Origin: Pseudosulfitobacter pseudonitzschiae
Lineage (GTDB): Bacteria; Pseudomonadota; Alphaproteobacteria; Rhodobacterales; Rhodobacteraceae
DNA length: 64,000 bases
NCBI RefSeq assembly: GCF_900129395.1
Contig: NZ_FQVP01000002.1
Coordinates: forward strand, 496,001-560,000
Reading direction: 5' to 3'
The translations under genes were made by a program, and so were the position numbers. Each line of letters opens with the position of its first letter. Positions within the stretch are counted from its first letter, which is position 1. Of the stretch, positions 25,033 to 33,967 are shown piece after piece. The notes below the pieces were generated by a model. The model saw nothing but the letters and a program-made list of their open reading frames with translations, ran no database searches and was not told the DNA's origin.

Positions 25033-25383
25033 ATGCGGTTGCTGGGGCAGATCCTGACCGACCGCGGTTCAAAATACGCGGTGTCGGGCGTGGCGGTCAG
25101 CAGCCGCGCCGACATTGATGCCGCGTTGAAACAGCTCAAGCGGGACAAATCCTATGCCAAGGCGACCCACAACACATGGGCGGCGCTGCTGACCGAGGGC
25201 GGGCCGATCAAAGGCGATGACGGCGAAGCCGGGGCGGGCATGGTGATCATCCGCATGTTGGAGCGCGAGGATCTTGCCGATCACCTGATTGTGGTAACGC
25301 GCTGGTATGGCGGCAAACATCTTGGCGGCGACCGGTTTCGCCATGTGCAGACCTGCGTGCGGGCCTACCTGGACGCGCTTTAG
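25033..25383 (+). CDS. IMPACT/YigZ-domain protein (UPF0029), short form
   Basis: A 116-aa protein made only of the IMPACT domain; E. coli YigZ is about 205 aa with a second domain. Hallmarks: THNTWAALL, KGDDGEAGAGM and VVTRWYGGKHLGGDRF. The ATG is used because the GTG 12 codons earlier adds non-conserved residues. Function unclear; related proteins are linked to translation. The stop overlaps the convergent hemolysin-III stop by 4 bases. Confidence 0.82.
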   Translation: MRLLGQILTDRGSKYAVSGVAVSSRADIDAALKQLKRDKSYAKATHNTWAALLTEGGPIKGDDGEAGAGMVIIRMLEREDLADHLIVVTRWYGGKHLGGDRFRHVQTCVRAYLDAL

Positions 25384-26006
25384 ACGCTGAGCGCTATGGC
25401 CGCAAAGAAACAGCCCGAGGCGACCAGCACAAAGACATGCCACAGCGCCATCTGGAACCGGAATTCGCGCATGGCAAAGAACACCGCCCCCGCCGAATAG
25501 GTCAGCCCGCCCGACGCGACCAAAGCCATGGCGGCACCGCTCAGGCTGGACCACATCGGCCAGATCAGCAGCACGCTGGCCCAGCCCAAGGCAAGATACA
25601 GCGCCAGCGATCCACGCCCTTCCGTCGACCAGAACGACAGCTTGGCAATCGCGCCCCCCAAGGCTACCAGCCAGACGAAACCCAGCACCACATAGCCGGT
25701 GACCGATCCCAGAACGACAACGAGCGGCGTGTAGGTGCCCGCGATCTTCAGGTAAATCGCCGCATGATCCACGCGCGCCAGCACGGGCCGCGAGCGGTCC
25801 CATGGCAGCAGGTGATAGGCCGCGGAAGCCGCAAAGCCAAAGACCAGAACCGCCAGATAGACGCTGACCGAAGCCACGGTCACGGCCGGCGCGTGGGCCG
25901 TCACATGTCCCAGCAGGATCGCGGCGCCAATCAGCGATCCGGTCAGCCCGAGGACATGCACCGACCCGTCGGCAAGCGTTTCTGAAAAGGATCGTGGATA
26001 AGCCAT
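25380..26006 (-). CDS. hemolysin III / TrhA family membrane protein
   Basis: Seven-helix inner-membrane protein of 208 aa in the PAQR/hemolysin III superfamily. Conserved metal-site residues: His in SAAYHLLPW, RVDHAAIYLKIAGTYTP, and His in LWHVFVLVAS. TrhA members affect membrane lipid homeostasis; haemolysis is probably not the native role. Monocistronic; 3' end overlaps the IMPACT gene. Confidence 0.9.
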   Translation of the reverse strand: MAYPRSFSETLADGSVHVLGLTGSLIGAAILLGHVTAHAPAVTVASVSVYLAVLVFGFAASAAYHLLPWDRSRPVLARVDHAAIYLKIAGTYTPLVVVLGSVTGYVVLGFVWLVALGGAIAKLSFWSTEGRGSLALYLALGWASVLLIWPMWSSLSGAAMALVASGGLTYSAGAVFFAMREFRFQMALWHVFVLVASGCFFAAIALSV

Positions 26007-26068
26007 GCGCCCAAACTAACGTGTTTCGGCCTGCAGGCTATGGCAGAAGTGTAACAACATCGTTGACG

Positions 26069-26461
26069 TTACTGGAGCTTGGCGGCTTTGCGCTCACGCG
26101 CCAGATGCCAGCGATACAGAACGGGCGCCAGCACACGGTCATACAACACCTCGGCCACGGGTTGCACCACCGGCCACGACACCACCCGCGCCAGCCAGCG
26201 AAACCGTGGCATATCCTGCCAGAGCAGAATGAACGCGGGGATGCCGGAATAGACCTGACCGTTCTTGCGCACATGCAACCGTTTGGCCGCGTCATCGGCG
26301 CTGACACCCCAGCTTGCCAGCGCATCGCTGTTCAGATCGTCAAAGCGAATGGGCAGGCCGTTGTCGCGGCTGTATTCGGCGTAATGGTCGATCTCGAACC
26401 GGCAGACGGGGCAGTCGCCGTTGTACAAAACGCAGGTGTCTTTTGTGGTGTTCTGTTCCAT
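26069..26461 (-). CDS. DCC family (DUF393) thiol-disulfide oxidoreductase-like protein
   Basis: A 130-aa DUF393 protein with the signature YNGDCPVCRFEIDHY near residue 12 (DxxCxxC redox-like motif) and the following RFDDLNSDAL. The C-terminus is basic and amphipathic and may touch the membrane. Redox activity is predicted from the motif only. The ATG at the conserved start was chosen over a longer frame. It follows the SOS-box candidate gene by 54 bases and may be co-transcribed. Confidence 0.85.
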   Translation of the reverse strand: MEQNTTKDTCVLYNGDCPVCRFEIDHYAEYSRDNGLPIRFDDLNSDALASWGVSADDAAKRLHVRKNGQVYSGIPAFILLWQDMPRFRWLARVVSWPVVQPVAEVLYDRVLAPVLYRWHLARERKAAKLQ

Positions 26462-26515
26462 GACTTGAAGATAGGGCGCAAACCCGCCCCGCAACAGAGG
26501 ACAAAGCCGCACAGT

Positions 26516-26878
26516 TCAGCGCGGCTTGTTTCCGTCGATCCAGCGCGACATCAGCTGCTTGTCCTTGAAGCATTCGCGCGGCACGTCCTGCCGTTTGATC
26601 CGTGCGATCCGCTCGGCAAAGGCGACCTGCTTGCCCGAGGGGTAGTTCGAAAACTTGCCCTCAACCGGCTTGACCTTATGCGCATCAATCCACGCCGACA
26701 GCGCCCGCCGGTCCCGCAAGGTGCCTTGCGGCAGATCCTTGCCCGTGCGCTTGGCGATGGCCATGGCATAGGCCACCTGCTTGTCTGTTGCAGGTTCGGG
26801 CGTGTTCAACGGCAGGTCGGATTGCACCGGAACAAACAGTCCGGGCAGGGCGGGTTCATAAACAGATGCATGGGCCAT
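26516..26878 (-). CDS. small protein with two tandem about-40-residue repeats
   Basis: A 120-aa protein whose body is an internal duplication: DKQVAYAMAIAKRTGKDLP...LSAWIDAHK (about 32-70) and GKQVAFAERIARIKRQDVP...MSRWIDGNK (about 81-118). The repeat resembles helical modules at the C-terminus of some bacterial topoisomerases and helicases, suggesting nucleic-acid binding, but the family is not certain. A GAAC-N7-GAAC box 36-50 bases upstream suggests LexA control. Confidence 0.75.
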   Translation of the reverse strand: MAHASVYEPALPGLFVPVQSDLPLNTPEPATDKQVAYAMAIAKRTGKDLPQGTLRDRRALSAWIDAHKVKPVEGKFSNYPSGKQVAFAERIARIKRQDVPRECFKDKQLMSRWIDGNKPR

Positions 26879-26913
26879 GACGGCGTTCCTTTGTTCCTGT
26901 TAAGAACAAAATA

Positions 26914-26928
26914 GAACAAAGGCGGAAC
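26914..26928 (-). promoter_or_regulatory. LexA (SOS) box candidate
   Basis: GAAC-N7-GAAC on the plus strand, i.e. GTTC-N7-GTTC toward the gene, the known alphaproteobacterial LexA recognition sequence. Further GAAC/GTTC copies lie at 26885, 26893 and 26904 (the last two as TTTGTTC-N7-GAACAAA), making a cluster between the repeat-protein gene and rimO. Confidence 0.6.
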
Positions 26929-26972
26929 ATTTTCAAGAGGGGCGCGATTTTGCCCCCTTCACGTCATTTCGA

Positions 26973-28346
26973 TCAGGCCAGGCGACCCCACAAATCGTAC
27001 TCGCCCGCTTCGTCCACCTCGACGGTGACGATCTGGCCGGGTGTCAGCGCTTCGAACCCTTCGTCGATGAACAAGTTGCCGTCGATCTCGGGCGCGTCGG
27101 CCTTGGTCCGGCAGGTGGCGGCGTCGGCGTCCACCTCGTCCACGATCACGTCGATGCGCGTGCCGACTTTGGCTTCCAGCTTGGCCTCGGAAATGGCTTG
27201 CGCCTTTTCCATGAACCGGTCCCAGCGCTCTTGCTTGACCTCTGGGGCGACGTGATCGGGCAGGGCGTTCGACCGCGCGCCGTCCACGTTTTCGTATTGG
27301 AAACAGCCGACGCGATCCAGTTGCGCCTCGTCCATCCAGTCCAGCAGCGTCTGGAATTCGGCCTCGGTCTCGCCGGGGTAGCCGACGATAAAGGTCGAGC
27401 GCAAAACGATGTCGGGGCAGATATCGCGCCATTCCGCGATCCGGTCCAGCGTCGCCTCGGCCGCAGCGGGGCGGGCCATGCGTTTCAGCGTGTCCGGGTG
27501 CGCGTGCTGGAACGGGACGTCCAGATAGGGCAGCACCAGCCCGTCGGCCATCAGCGGGATCATCTCGCGCACATGCGGATAGGGATAGACGTAATGCAGG
27601 CGCACCCACGCGCCCAAGCTGCCAAGATCGCGGGCCAGCGTGGTGATCGGCTGTTCGGTCAACCCGCGCCGCACCTCGCGGTCCCAGTCGGTGCCATAGG
27701 CGGATGTGTCCTGGCTGATCACCAGCAGTTCCTGCACGCCTGCTTCGACCAGCTTTTCAGCCTCGCGCAGCACAGCCTTGTGCGGACGGCTGGCCAGGTG
27801 GCCGCGCATGTCGGGAATGATGCAGAACTTGCACTTGTGATTGCAGCCTTCGGAAATCTTCAGATAGCTGTAATGGCGCGGCGTCAGGCTGACGCCACTG
27901 GCGGGCAGCAGGTCGACAAAGGGATCGGGCGACGGCGGCACGGCGGCGTGCACAGCATCCAGAACCTGTTCGTATTGGTGCGGGCCGGTCACGGCCAGAA
28001 CCTTGGGGTGCGCACCGGTGATATACTCGGGCTCTGCCCCCAGACATCCCGTCACGATCACCCGTCCGTTTTCGGACAAGGCCTCGCCGATCGCCTCAAG
28101 GCTTTCTGCCTTGGCGCTGTCCAGAAATCCGCAGGTGTTCACGATCACCGCATCCGCCCCGGAATAGTCGGGCGAAATCCCGTAGCCTTCGGCCCGCAAC
28201 CGCGTGAGAATGCGTTCGGAATCCACCAGCGCCTTGGGGCAACCCAGGCTGACCATGCCGATAGACGGCTGGCCGGGGCGTGTCTTGCCATCCAGCCGGG
28301 CGGCGGGGGCGATGTCGGGGCGCAGATTGGGTGGGTTTGTGCTCAT
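26973..28346 (-). CDS. rimO: ribosomal protein S12 methylthiotransferase RimO
   Basis: Radical-SAM enzyme that methylthiolates the conserved Asp of ribosomal protein S12. 457 aa. Domains: N-terminal MTTase domain ([24 protein letters not shown], three cluster Cys), radical-SAM core with CNHKCKFC near residue 172, and a C-terminal TRAM domain ([25 protein letters not shown]). AAAGGAG lies 6 bases before the ATG; the longer frame is rejected. Divergent from the AsmA gene. Confidence 0.97.
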   Translation of the reverse strand: MSTNPPNLRPDIAPAARLDGKTRPGQPSIGMVSLGCPKALVDSERILTRLRAEGYGISPDYSGADAVIVNTCGFLDSAKAESLEAIGEALSENGRVIVTGCLGAEPEYITGAHPKVLAVTGPHQYEQVLDAVHAAVPPSPDPFVDLLPASGVSLTPRHYSYLKISEGCNHKCKFCIIPDMRGHLASRPHKAVLREAEKLVEAGVQELLVISQDTSAYGTDWDREVRRGLTEQPITTLARDLGSLGAWVRLHYVYPYPHVREMIPLMADGLVLPYLDVPFQHAHPDTLKRMARPAAAEATLDRIAEWRDICPDIVLRSTFIVGYPGETEAEFQTLLDWMDEAQLDRVGCFQYENVDGARSNALPDHVAPEVKQERWDRFMEKAQAISEAKLEAKVGTRIDVIVDEVDADAATCRTKADAPEIDGNLFIDEGFEALTPGQIVTVEVDEAGEYDLWGRLA

Positions 28347-28451
28347 GATCGCTCCTTTAGTGCAACCGGTGCGCGGCGGAAAGGGTTCTTGATTGAGAAT
28401 GGGCAGCAAGACGCGTAGCTATTGGGTGTGGATTGGCGGAGGATATCTAGC

Positions 28452-30392
28452 ATGAAATGGATCGGGCGTCTGATCGGATTGATCGTTTTGATCGTGGTTG
28501 TGGCCGGTGTGTCGCTGTTTTTCCTGCCTGCCGACCGGATCGCGCGCATCGCCGCCGACCAGATCCGCAATGCCACCGGGCGCGATGTGACCATTTCGGG
28601 CGATGTGTCGCTGTCGATCTGGCCGGTGCTGGGGGCCTCGGTGGGCAGTATCGAGATCGGCAACGCGAAATGGTCCGAACAGGGGCCGATGCTGACCGCG
28701 CAAAACGCAGCCATCGGTGTCGATGCCGCGGCGCTGCTGTCGGGCGAGATCCGCATCACCAACATTGCCGCCACCAGCCCCACGATCCGGTTGGAACAAC
28801 GCAAGGATGGCCGCGCCAGCTGGCAGTTCACCGATGCCTCGGGGGCCGCGACGATTGAAACGCAAACCTCGCCCGACACCGCACCGCGCCCGTTCTCGAT
28901 CCAGAAGATGAACATCACCGACGCCACGCTGATCTATGACGCCGAAGGCGCGGACCTGGTGCAATACGAGGGCGTTGACCTCGCGCTGGACTGGCCGGAG
29001 CGTGCAGGCTCTGCCGACATCCGGGCCACCGTTCGCCCCGCGGGCGAGGCGGTAAAGGTCAACGCCACAATCGGCACTTTTGCCGGGTTCCTTGCAGGGC
29101 AGGTGCAACCCGTAACGCTGCAACTGAGCGCAGGAAATGGCACCGCATCCTTGGACGGACGCGCCAGCACGGCGGGCGAGGTTGCGGGCAAGCTGACACT
29201 TGACGTGCCGGACACGAGCGCATTCATGCAGGCGCTTGGCGCGGGCGCGGTGGAGTTGCCGCAAGGGCTGGGCCGCAGCATCGACATGACGTCCGACGTC
29301 ACGCTGACCAAGGACCGCCGCCTGTCCCTGCGCGAGCTTGTGGCCGACCTTGGTGGAAACAGGCTGACAGGCGCGGCAGACATTGGCCTGAACGGGACGC
29401 CGCAGGTAAACGCGCAACTGAACGCGGGCGCGCTGGACCTGACAGGTATGACGGGCAGCGGTGAGAACAGCCCGGGCGGCACCATTACCTCTGCGACAGG
29501 GGCTGCAACAGCGGGCTGGCCCAAGGACCGGATTGACGCCTCGGGCCTTGCTGCGTTCAACGGTGAAATTGCCTTGCGTGCCAGTTCGGTTGACCTTGGC
29601 AGCTTCAAGCTGGGCGCGACGCGCGCGCTTTTGACCAATGACAACTCGCGTGCGGTCTTTGACCTGCGCGAGGTTGATGCCTACGAGGGCACGATCACGG
29701 GGCAGTTCATCATGAACAACCGCTCTGGCCTGTCCGTGGGAGGCAAGCTGTTTGCCAATGGCATCTCGATGCAGCCTCTGCTGAACGACGCTCTGGGCCT
29801 GACCCGCCTGACGGGTGGCGCCGATGCCGAGCTGAACTTTCTGGGATCGGGGAATTCGGTGGATGCGATCATGAAATCGCTGTCGGGGTCGGGCGCCATT
29901 GCCATCGGCAAGGGCACCATTCAGGGGATCGACTTGGACAAACTGATGCGTTCGGGGGCCACGGGCAGTGGCACGACCGTGTTCGACAGTCTCGGGGCGA
30001 CATTCAACATGGAAGCGGGCAACATCCGCAACGACGACCTGCTTTTCACCCTTGCCAGCTATCAGGCACGCGGCAAGGGGCGCATCGGGTTGGGGCAGCA
30101 GGACATGGACTATACCTTTACCCCCATCGCCCTGAACGCCAACGAAGGCAACGGCATCGCCATTCCCGTGCGGATCACCGGCCCGTGGTCCGACCTGCGT
30201 ATCATCCCCGACATCGAGGCCGCGATTGACCTGAACCTGGGCGCGAAAAAGGAAGAGCTGAAAGACGCAGCCGAGGCCAAGCTGAAGGAAGCGGTTGAAA
30301 AGAAGCTGGGCGTAAAAGCCGAAGAGGGTGAAAGCGTCGAGGACGCGGCGAAAAAGAAGATCGCCAAGGAGTTGCTGAAAATCTTTGAATAG
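28452..30392 (+). CDS. AsmA family protein
   Basis: Large periplasm-facing inner-membrane protein, 646 aa. One N-terminal transmembrane helix (about 4-26, LIGLIVLIVVVAGVSLFF) is followed by the AsmA N-terminal domain (ATGRDVTISGDVSLSIWPVLG) and long beta-rich repeats, then the conserved AsmA_2 region (LRLTGGADAELNFLGSG; GKGTIQGIDLD). A Lys/Glu/Ala-rich coiled-coil tail closes the protein. The family is linked to lipid transport and outer-membrane assembly. Start chosen on GGAGGAT; a TTG 10 codons earlier is less likely. Confidence 0.92.
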   Translation: MKWIGRLIGLIVLIVVVAGVSLFFLPADRIARIAADQIRNATGRDVTISGDVSLSIWPVLGASVGSIEIGNAKWSEQGPMLTAQNAAIGVDAAALLSGEIRITNIAATSPTIRLEQRKDGRASWQFTDASGAATIETQTSPDTAPRPFSIQKMNITDATLIYDAEGADLVQYEGVDLALDWPERAGSADIRATVRPAGEAVKVNATIGTFAGFLAGQVQPVTLQLSAGNGTASLDGRASTAGEVAGKLTLDVPDTSAFMQALGAGAVELPQGLGRSIDMTSDVTLTKDRRLSLRELVADLGGNRLTGAADIGLNGTPQVNAQLNAGALDLTGMTGSGENSPGGTITSATGAATAGWPKDRIDASGLAAFNGEIALRASSVDLGSFKLGATRALLTNDNSRAVFDLREVDAYEGTITGQFIMNNRSGLSVGGKLFANGISMQPLLNDALGLTRLTGGADAELNFLGSGNSVDAIMKSLSGSGAIAIGKGTIQGIDLDKLMRSGATGSGTTVFDSLGATFNMEAGNIRNDDLLFTLASYQARGKGRIGLGQQDMDYTFTPIALNANEGNGIAIPVRITGPWSDLRIIPDIEAAIDLNLGAKKEELKDAAEAKLKEAVEKKLGVKAEEGESVEDAAKKKIAKELLKIFE

Positions 30393-30393
30393 C

Positions 30394-30430
30394 GTGTTTC
30401 GCGTCCGCTTTGAGACGCGAAACACCTTTT
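30394..30430. terminator. terminator between asmA and kdsA
   Basis: Perfect 12-bp stem GTGTTTCGCGTC / GACGCGAAACAC, 8-base loop, then CTTTT on the plus strand. It directly follows the asmA stop and lies between convergent genes, so it may work both ways. Confidence 0.9.
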
Positions 30431-30476
30431 CAGCGGATTCTTTCAGCCGCGCACACCCCAGCCAGAAGCAGGGGGC

Positions 30477-31310
30477 TTACAGGATGACCGGGTTGGCCTT
30501 GGCCACGGCGTCAAGTTGCATCAGCACCTCGATCAGCTTTGGCATATCTTGCAGATAGATCATGTTCGGCCCATCGCTGGGCGCGTTGTCGGGGTCGTCG
30601 TGGGTTTCGATGAACACCGCACCGACGCCCAGAGCCACGGCGGCGCGGGCCATGACCGGCGCAAATTCGCGCTGGCCGCCGCTTGATCCGCCTTGTCCGC
30701 CCGGTTGTTGAACCGAGTGCGTGGCGTCCATCACCACAGGGTAACCCGTCTGTGCCATCTGCGGCAGGCTGCGCATGTCGGCCACAAGGGCGTTATAGCC
30801 GAACGTGGTGCCCCGCTCTGTCAGCAGAATGCGTCTGTTGCCGGTGCTTTCGATCTTGGTCACGATATTGGGCATTTCCCACGGGGCCAGGAATTGACCC
30901 TTTTTGACGTTGATCGCCGCACCTGTGTTGCCTGCGGCCAGCAGCATGTCGGTCTGGCGACACAGGAAGGCCGGGATTTGCAGGATGTCGGCGACTTCGG
31001 CCGCAATGGCGCACTGGCTTTCGGAATGCACATCGGTCAGCACCGGCACGCCGATGGCCTTGCCCACTGATTGCAGTGCCTTCAGCCCGGCGTCGATGCC
31101 CATGCCACGCACGCCGGACAGCGACGTGCGGTTGGCCTTGTCGTAGGACGCCTTGAACACATACTGCGCACCGACGGCGTCACAGGCCTCTTTCATCTTG
31201 CCCGCAATCATCTGCGCGTGGTCGACGCTTTCCAGCTGACAGGGTCCGGCGATCAGGGTCAGCGGAAGATCGTTGCCGATGGTCAGGTCGGCGACTTTTA
31301 CATGGGTCAT
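30477..31310 (-). CDS. kdsA: 3-deoxy-8-phosphooctulonate synthase
   Basis: Condenses arabinose-5-phosphate and PEP to KDO-8-phosphate for LPS and capsule. 277 aa, full length. Motifs: LIAGPCQLES, KASYDKANRTS, LTDVH, FLCRQTDML, VKKGQF and VMDATHSVQQPGG. Cys in GPCQ is present but the Asn/Cys metal signature was not checked in detail. Start overlaps the kpsE-like stop (ATGA): translational coupling to capsule export is unusual, and suggests a KDO-linked polysaccharide. Confidence 0.97.
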   Translation of the reverse strand: MTHVKVADLTIGNDLPLTLIAGPCQLESVDHAQMIAGKMKEACDAVGAQYVFKASYDKANRTSLSGVRGMGIDAGLKALQSVGKAIGVPVLTDVHSESQCAIAAEVADILQIPAFLCRQTDMLLAAGNTGAAINVKKGQFLAPWEMPNIVTKIESTGNRRILLTERGTTFGYNALVADMRSLPQMAQTGYPVVMDATHSVQQPGGQGGSSGGQREFAPVMARAAVALGVGAVFIETHDDPDNAPSDGPNMIYLQDMPKLIEVLMQLDAVAKANPVIL

Positions 31311-33121
31311 GAGGTTACCTGTTCGCGAAGGATGGATGCGGTGAGAGAGATCATCAGGTAGATGCCCGCGAAAATCAGGAATGCCAAGACCGTGTTCTCG
31401 AACTTGCGTGGATAGGTCGGTTCCTGGCTTGCCACCGGTTGGACGGCCACGGTCAGATAGCGCACCTGCCGCGAGGCTTCGACGCGGCTTTGTTCCATCT
31501 GTTGCAGCGCCGATTGCAGCATCATGTCGCGGCTGGCAAGGTCAGCCTGCGCCAGTTGCAGGTTGACCGCCATCTGTGCCAGCGAGTTTTCACCCTCGGA
31601 GGCTTCGTTCATCCGTTGGTTCAATTTGGCCAACTGGTCCTGCAGACGACGGATGTCGCCCTTGACGCCGTCCAGCCGGGCTTGGTTGGGGCGGGCGTTG
31701 TCTTCGAGGGCGGCCAGTTCCAGCTCTTTTTCCAGCAAGAGGGTTTCATAGTTGGTGATCTGCGTGCGCAAGGCCGCGATCACCGCCTGCGGGTCAAGCG
31801 TGCTGCTTTCCACCTGCAGCTTGACCAGCGCCTCTTGGGCTGCGCGCCGTTCGGCTTCGGCTTTCTCGAATCCCTCGCGGGCGTCTTTCATCTGGTCTTC
31901 GCGTTTTTGCTGGCTCAGGTTGTTGACCCGCTGTTCGGCATAGCTGATCAGCCGTCGCGCGAATTCCGCCGACACTTCCGGCTCGGCGGCGACCACTTCC
32001 AGGCGGATCATGCCCTCGGTCGGGTCATAGCCGATTTTCACGTTTTTCTTGTAGACCTTATAGGCTTCTTCATTGGTCGGGTCGGTGTTCAGACGCTGGA
32101 TCGGGTCGATCCAGTCCTGCGTGAAATGAGCCTTGAAGCCCAGGTCGTCATCCAGCCGCAGCATCGCATCCTTGGACTGCAGGTAGCCCTGCGTCGCGAT
32201 GGCGTCCGAGTTGGTGGCAAACTGGGTTGGCAACAGCCCACCCAAGGGACCGGCACCGCCGCTGCCTTCGTTCTGAATGATCAGAAAGTCGGCCTTGGTC
32301 GCGTACATCGGGGTGGCGATCTGGTAGAAATACCAACCGGCCAAAAATGTTGGCAGAGCGACAAAGAACGCCAGCCGCACCAGCAGAAGACCCAGCTTCT
32401 TGCGGCGGCGTTTGCCGATGTCACGCTGGATCTGCGAGATTTCCTTTACGCGCTTCTCTGCCGGGCTCAGCTCGGTCGAGGGCAGGTTCATGCGCCCCGC
32501 AGGCACGGTTTGCGGCAACTGGTGGCGATTCTGGTCGGTGCGTGCGGGCAGGTTTTCAAAGCCGTCCGGCTCGCCCGGTTGGCGGCCGCCATCGCTGGGC
32601 ACCACAAGATCCAGCATGTTCGACCGCTGGAAGGGGTCGATGCCTTCGGCGCGCAGCAGGCGCACGGCATCAAAATCGGATGTGGGCGCAAGCCCGTGCT
32701 TTTGCGCCACGCGCCGCGCCATGCGCAGCTGCCGGCCTGTCAGGCCTTCGTGGCGGATCGCGTCCATGTCGTTTTCGCCTGCAACCTCATGGGCCGAAGA
32801 CACTTCTCCCTGCCGCAGCTGCGGCTGTTCGGGCTGCGGCTGTTCCGGGCGCGCAGCGGCCTGCGGCTCTTGTGGTTGTTGCGGACGCGGCTGTTGTGGC
32901 GGGGCCGACTGTTGTGCCGGGGCCGGGCGCTCTGACGGGGCAGAGGGGCGGGGCGTTGGGGAAGACGCAGCAACCGTCGGTCGCGGGGTGGCAGCAGCCG
33001 AAGGGTCACCAACAGGGCGCAGCGGCGCAGAGGCCGCCGGCGTGGCGCTTTCGGATGTGCCACTCAACTGCGGCGTTGTCCGCTTGATGCGGAACTTTCT
33101 AGCCTTTGGTTTGGTAGTCAT
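31307..33121 (-). CDS. capsule polysaccharide export inner-membrane protein, KpsE/Wzz-like
   Basis: A 604-aa polysaccharide co-polymerase/export protein. The N-terminal 220 residues are cytoplasmic and low-complexity, with a Pro/Gln/Ala-rich stretch (about 40-105). A transmembrane helix near 240-262 precedes a periplasmic domain (MYATKADFLIIQNEG), a long coiled coil (about 380-510) and a C-terminal helix (VLAFLIFAGIYLMISL). The long Pro/Gln N-terminus is unlike E. coli KpsE (about 380 aa). It overlaps the kpsT-like gene by 23 bases and couples to kdsA. Confidence 0.9.
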   Translation of the reverse strand: MTTKPKARKFRIKRTTPQLSGTSESATPAASAPLRPVGDPSAAATPRPTVAASSPTPRPSAPSERPAPAQQSAPPQQPRPQQPQEPQAAARPEQPQPEQPQLRQGEVSSAHEVAGENDMDAIRHEGLTGRQLRMARRVAQKHGLAPTSDFDAVRLLRAEGIDPFQRSNMLDLVVPSDGGRQPGEPDGFENLPARTDQNRHQLPQTVPAGRMNLPSTELSPAEKRVKEISQIQRDIGKRRRKKLGLLLVRLAFFVALPTFLAGWYFYQIATPMYATKADFLIIQNEGSGGAGPLGGLLPTQFATNSDAIATQGYLQSKDAMLRLDDDLGFKAHFTQDWIDPIQRLNTDPTNEEAYKVYKKNVKIGYDPTEGMIRLEVVAAEPEVSAEFARRLISYAEQRVNNLSQQKREDQMKDAREGFEKAEAERRAAQEALVKLQVESSTLDPQAVIAALRTQITNYETLLLEKELELAALEDNARPNQARLDGVKGDIRRLQDQLAKLNQRMNEASEGENSLAQMAVNLQLAQADLASRDMMLQSALQQMEQSRVEASRQVRYLTVAVQPVASQEPTYPRKFENTVLAFLIFAGIYLMISLTASILREQVTS

Positions 33122-33758
33122 AAAGCCTTTTCGCCTCTTCCAGCGTATCGAACATATGCAATTGTCCATCCAGCAGCACGGCGGCGGAACGGGCGAATTT
33201 CTCTAGCGTCTGTGCCTGGTGGGACACGATAATGATCGTCGTGGTGCGCAGCCGTTCTTCCAGTATCTGGCCTGCCTTCCGGTTGAACTCGACATCGGTG
33301 GACCCCGGCATACCTTCGTCGATCAGATAGATATCAAAGTCCAGTGCCAGCATCAGTGCAAATGAAAACCGTCCGCGCATACCGGATGAATATGTGCCCA
33401 GCGGCTGGTCGAAATATTCGCCCAGGTTGCACAGCCAGCGGCAGAAGCTTTCGACATAATCCGGGTCCAGGCCGTACAGCCGCGCGATGTAGCGTGCGTT
33501 TTCCATGGCCGACACCTTTGGCACGACACCGCCCATGAAACCCAGCGGAAACGAGATGTTGCAGCCGCGCCGGATTTCCCCTTCGTCGGGTTTTTCCAGC
33601 CCAGCCATCATGTTGATCAGCGTTGTCTTGCCCGTGCCGTTCGGCGCAAGAATGCCCAGCGAGTTGCCCAGATCGACGCGAAACGACACGCGGTCCAGGA
33701 TCACCTTGCGATGACTGCCCGTCCAGAAGGACTTGCTGACATTTTCAAACTCTAGCAT
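33099..33758 (-). CDS. capsule polysaccharide ABC transporter ATP-binding protein, KpsT-like
   Basis: ATPase of an ABC-2 polysaccharide exporter, 219 aa. Walker A APNGTGKTTLI near residue 38, signature TYSSGMRGRFSFALML, Walker B FDIYLIDEGMP, and H-loop VSHQ. The missing Q-loop-like extension and short length match KpsT/CtrD. The permease partner (KpsM) and outer-membrane KpsD are not in the window. First gene of the operon kpsT-kpsE-kdsA. Confidence 0.92.
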   Translation of the reverse strand: MLEFENVSKSFWTGSHRKVILDRVSFRVDLGNSLGILAPNGTGKTTLINMMAGLEKPDEGEIRRGCNISFPLGFMGGVVPKVSAMENARYIARLYGLDPDYVESFCRWLCNLGEYFDQPLGTYSSGMRGRFSFALMLALDFDIYLIDEGMPGSTDVEFNRKAGQILEERLRTTTIIIVSHQAQTLEKFARSAAVLLDGQLHMFDTLEEAKRLYDYQTKG

Positions 33759-33867
33759 CGCCTGCTCCGGTCACGTGGCTCCGGCTGGAGAACGTCCCCT
33801 TATTTGGTCACGCCCATCCCTCATTAGCAGAGGGTTGAGGACGATTTAACCACAGATTTTGGCCACA

Positions 33868-33898
33868 TTATGTCGTGAAGCATAACAAAAGTATACTT
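33868..33898. promoter_or_regulatory. AT-rich palindromes upstream of the capsule operon
   Basis: TTATG-N8-CATAA (33868-33885) followed by the perfect palindrome AAGTATACTT (33889-33898), about 110-140 bases before the kpsT-like start in AT-rich DNA. Probably promoter or operator; I cannot assign a factor. Confidence 0.35.
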
Positions 33899-33967
33899 CA
33901 AGAGTGGATTGTCCCTTCGCGTGCAACCCGACCAGAGAAGCCTGGCGAAGCCGCGAAGGAAGTGAAC

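Noticed and set aside
28419-30425. Long open frame antisense to the AsmA gene
   Set aside because: Composition is Arg/Gly/His-rich without domains; the opposite strand has a full AsmA protein with a ribosome-binding site and terminator. A high-G+C shadow frame.
30394-30430. Perfect inverted repeat considered as an attachment site or operator
   Set aside because: Stem, loop, T-run and position right after a stop codon are those of an intrinsic terminator.
33099-33169. A longer kpsE-like start inside kpsT
   Set aside because: Upstream residues are out of character, and the 23-base overlap with the later Met already couples the genes.
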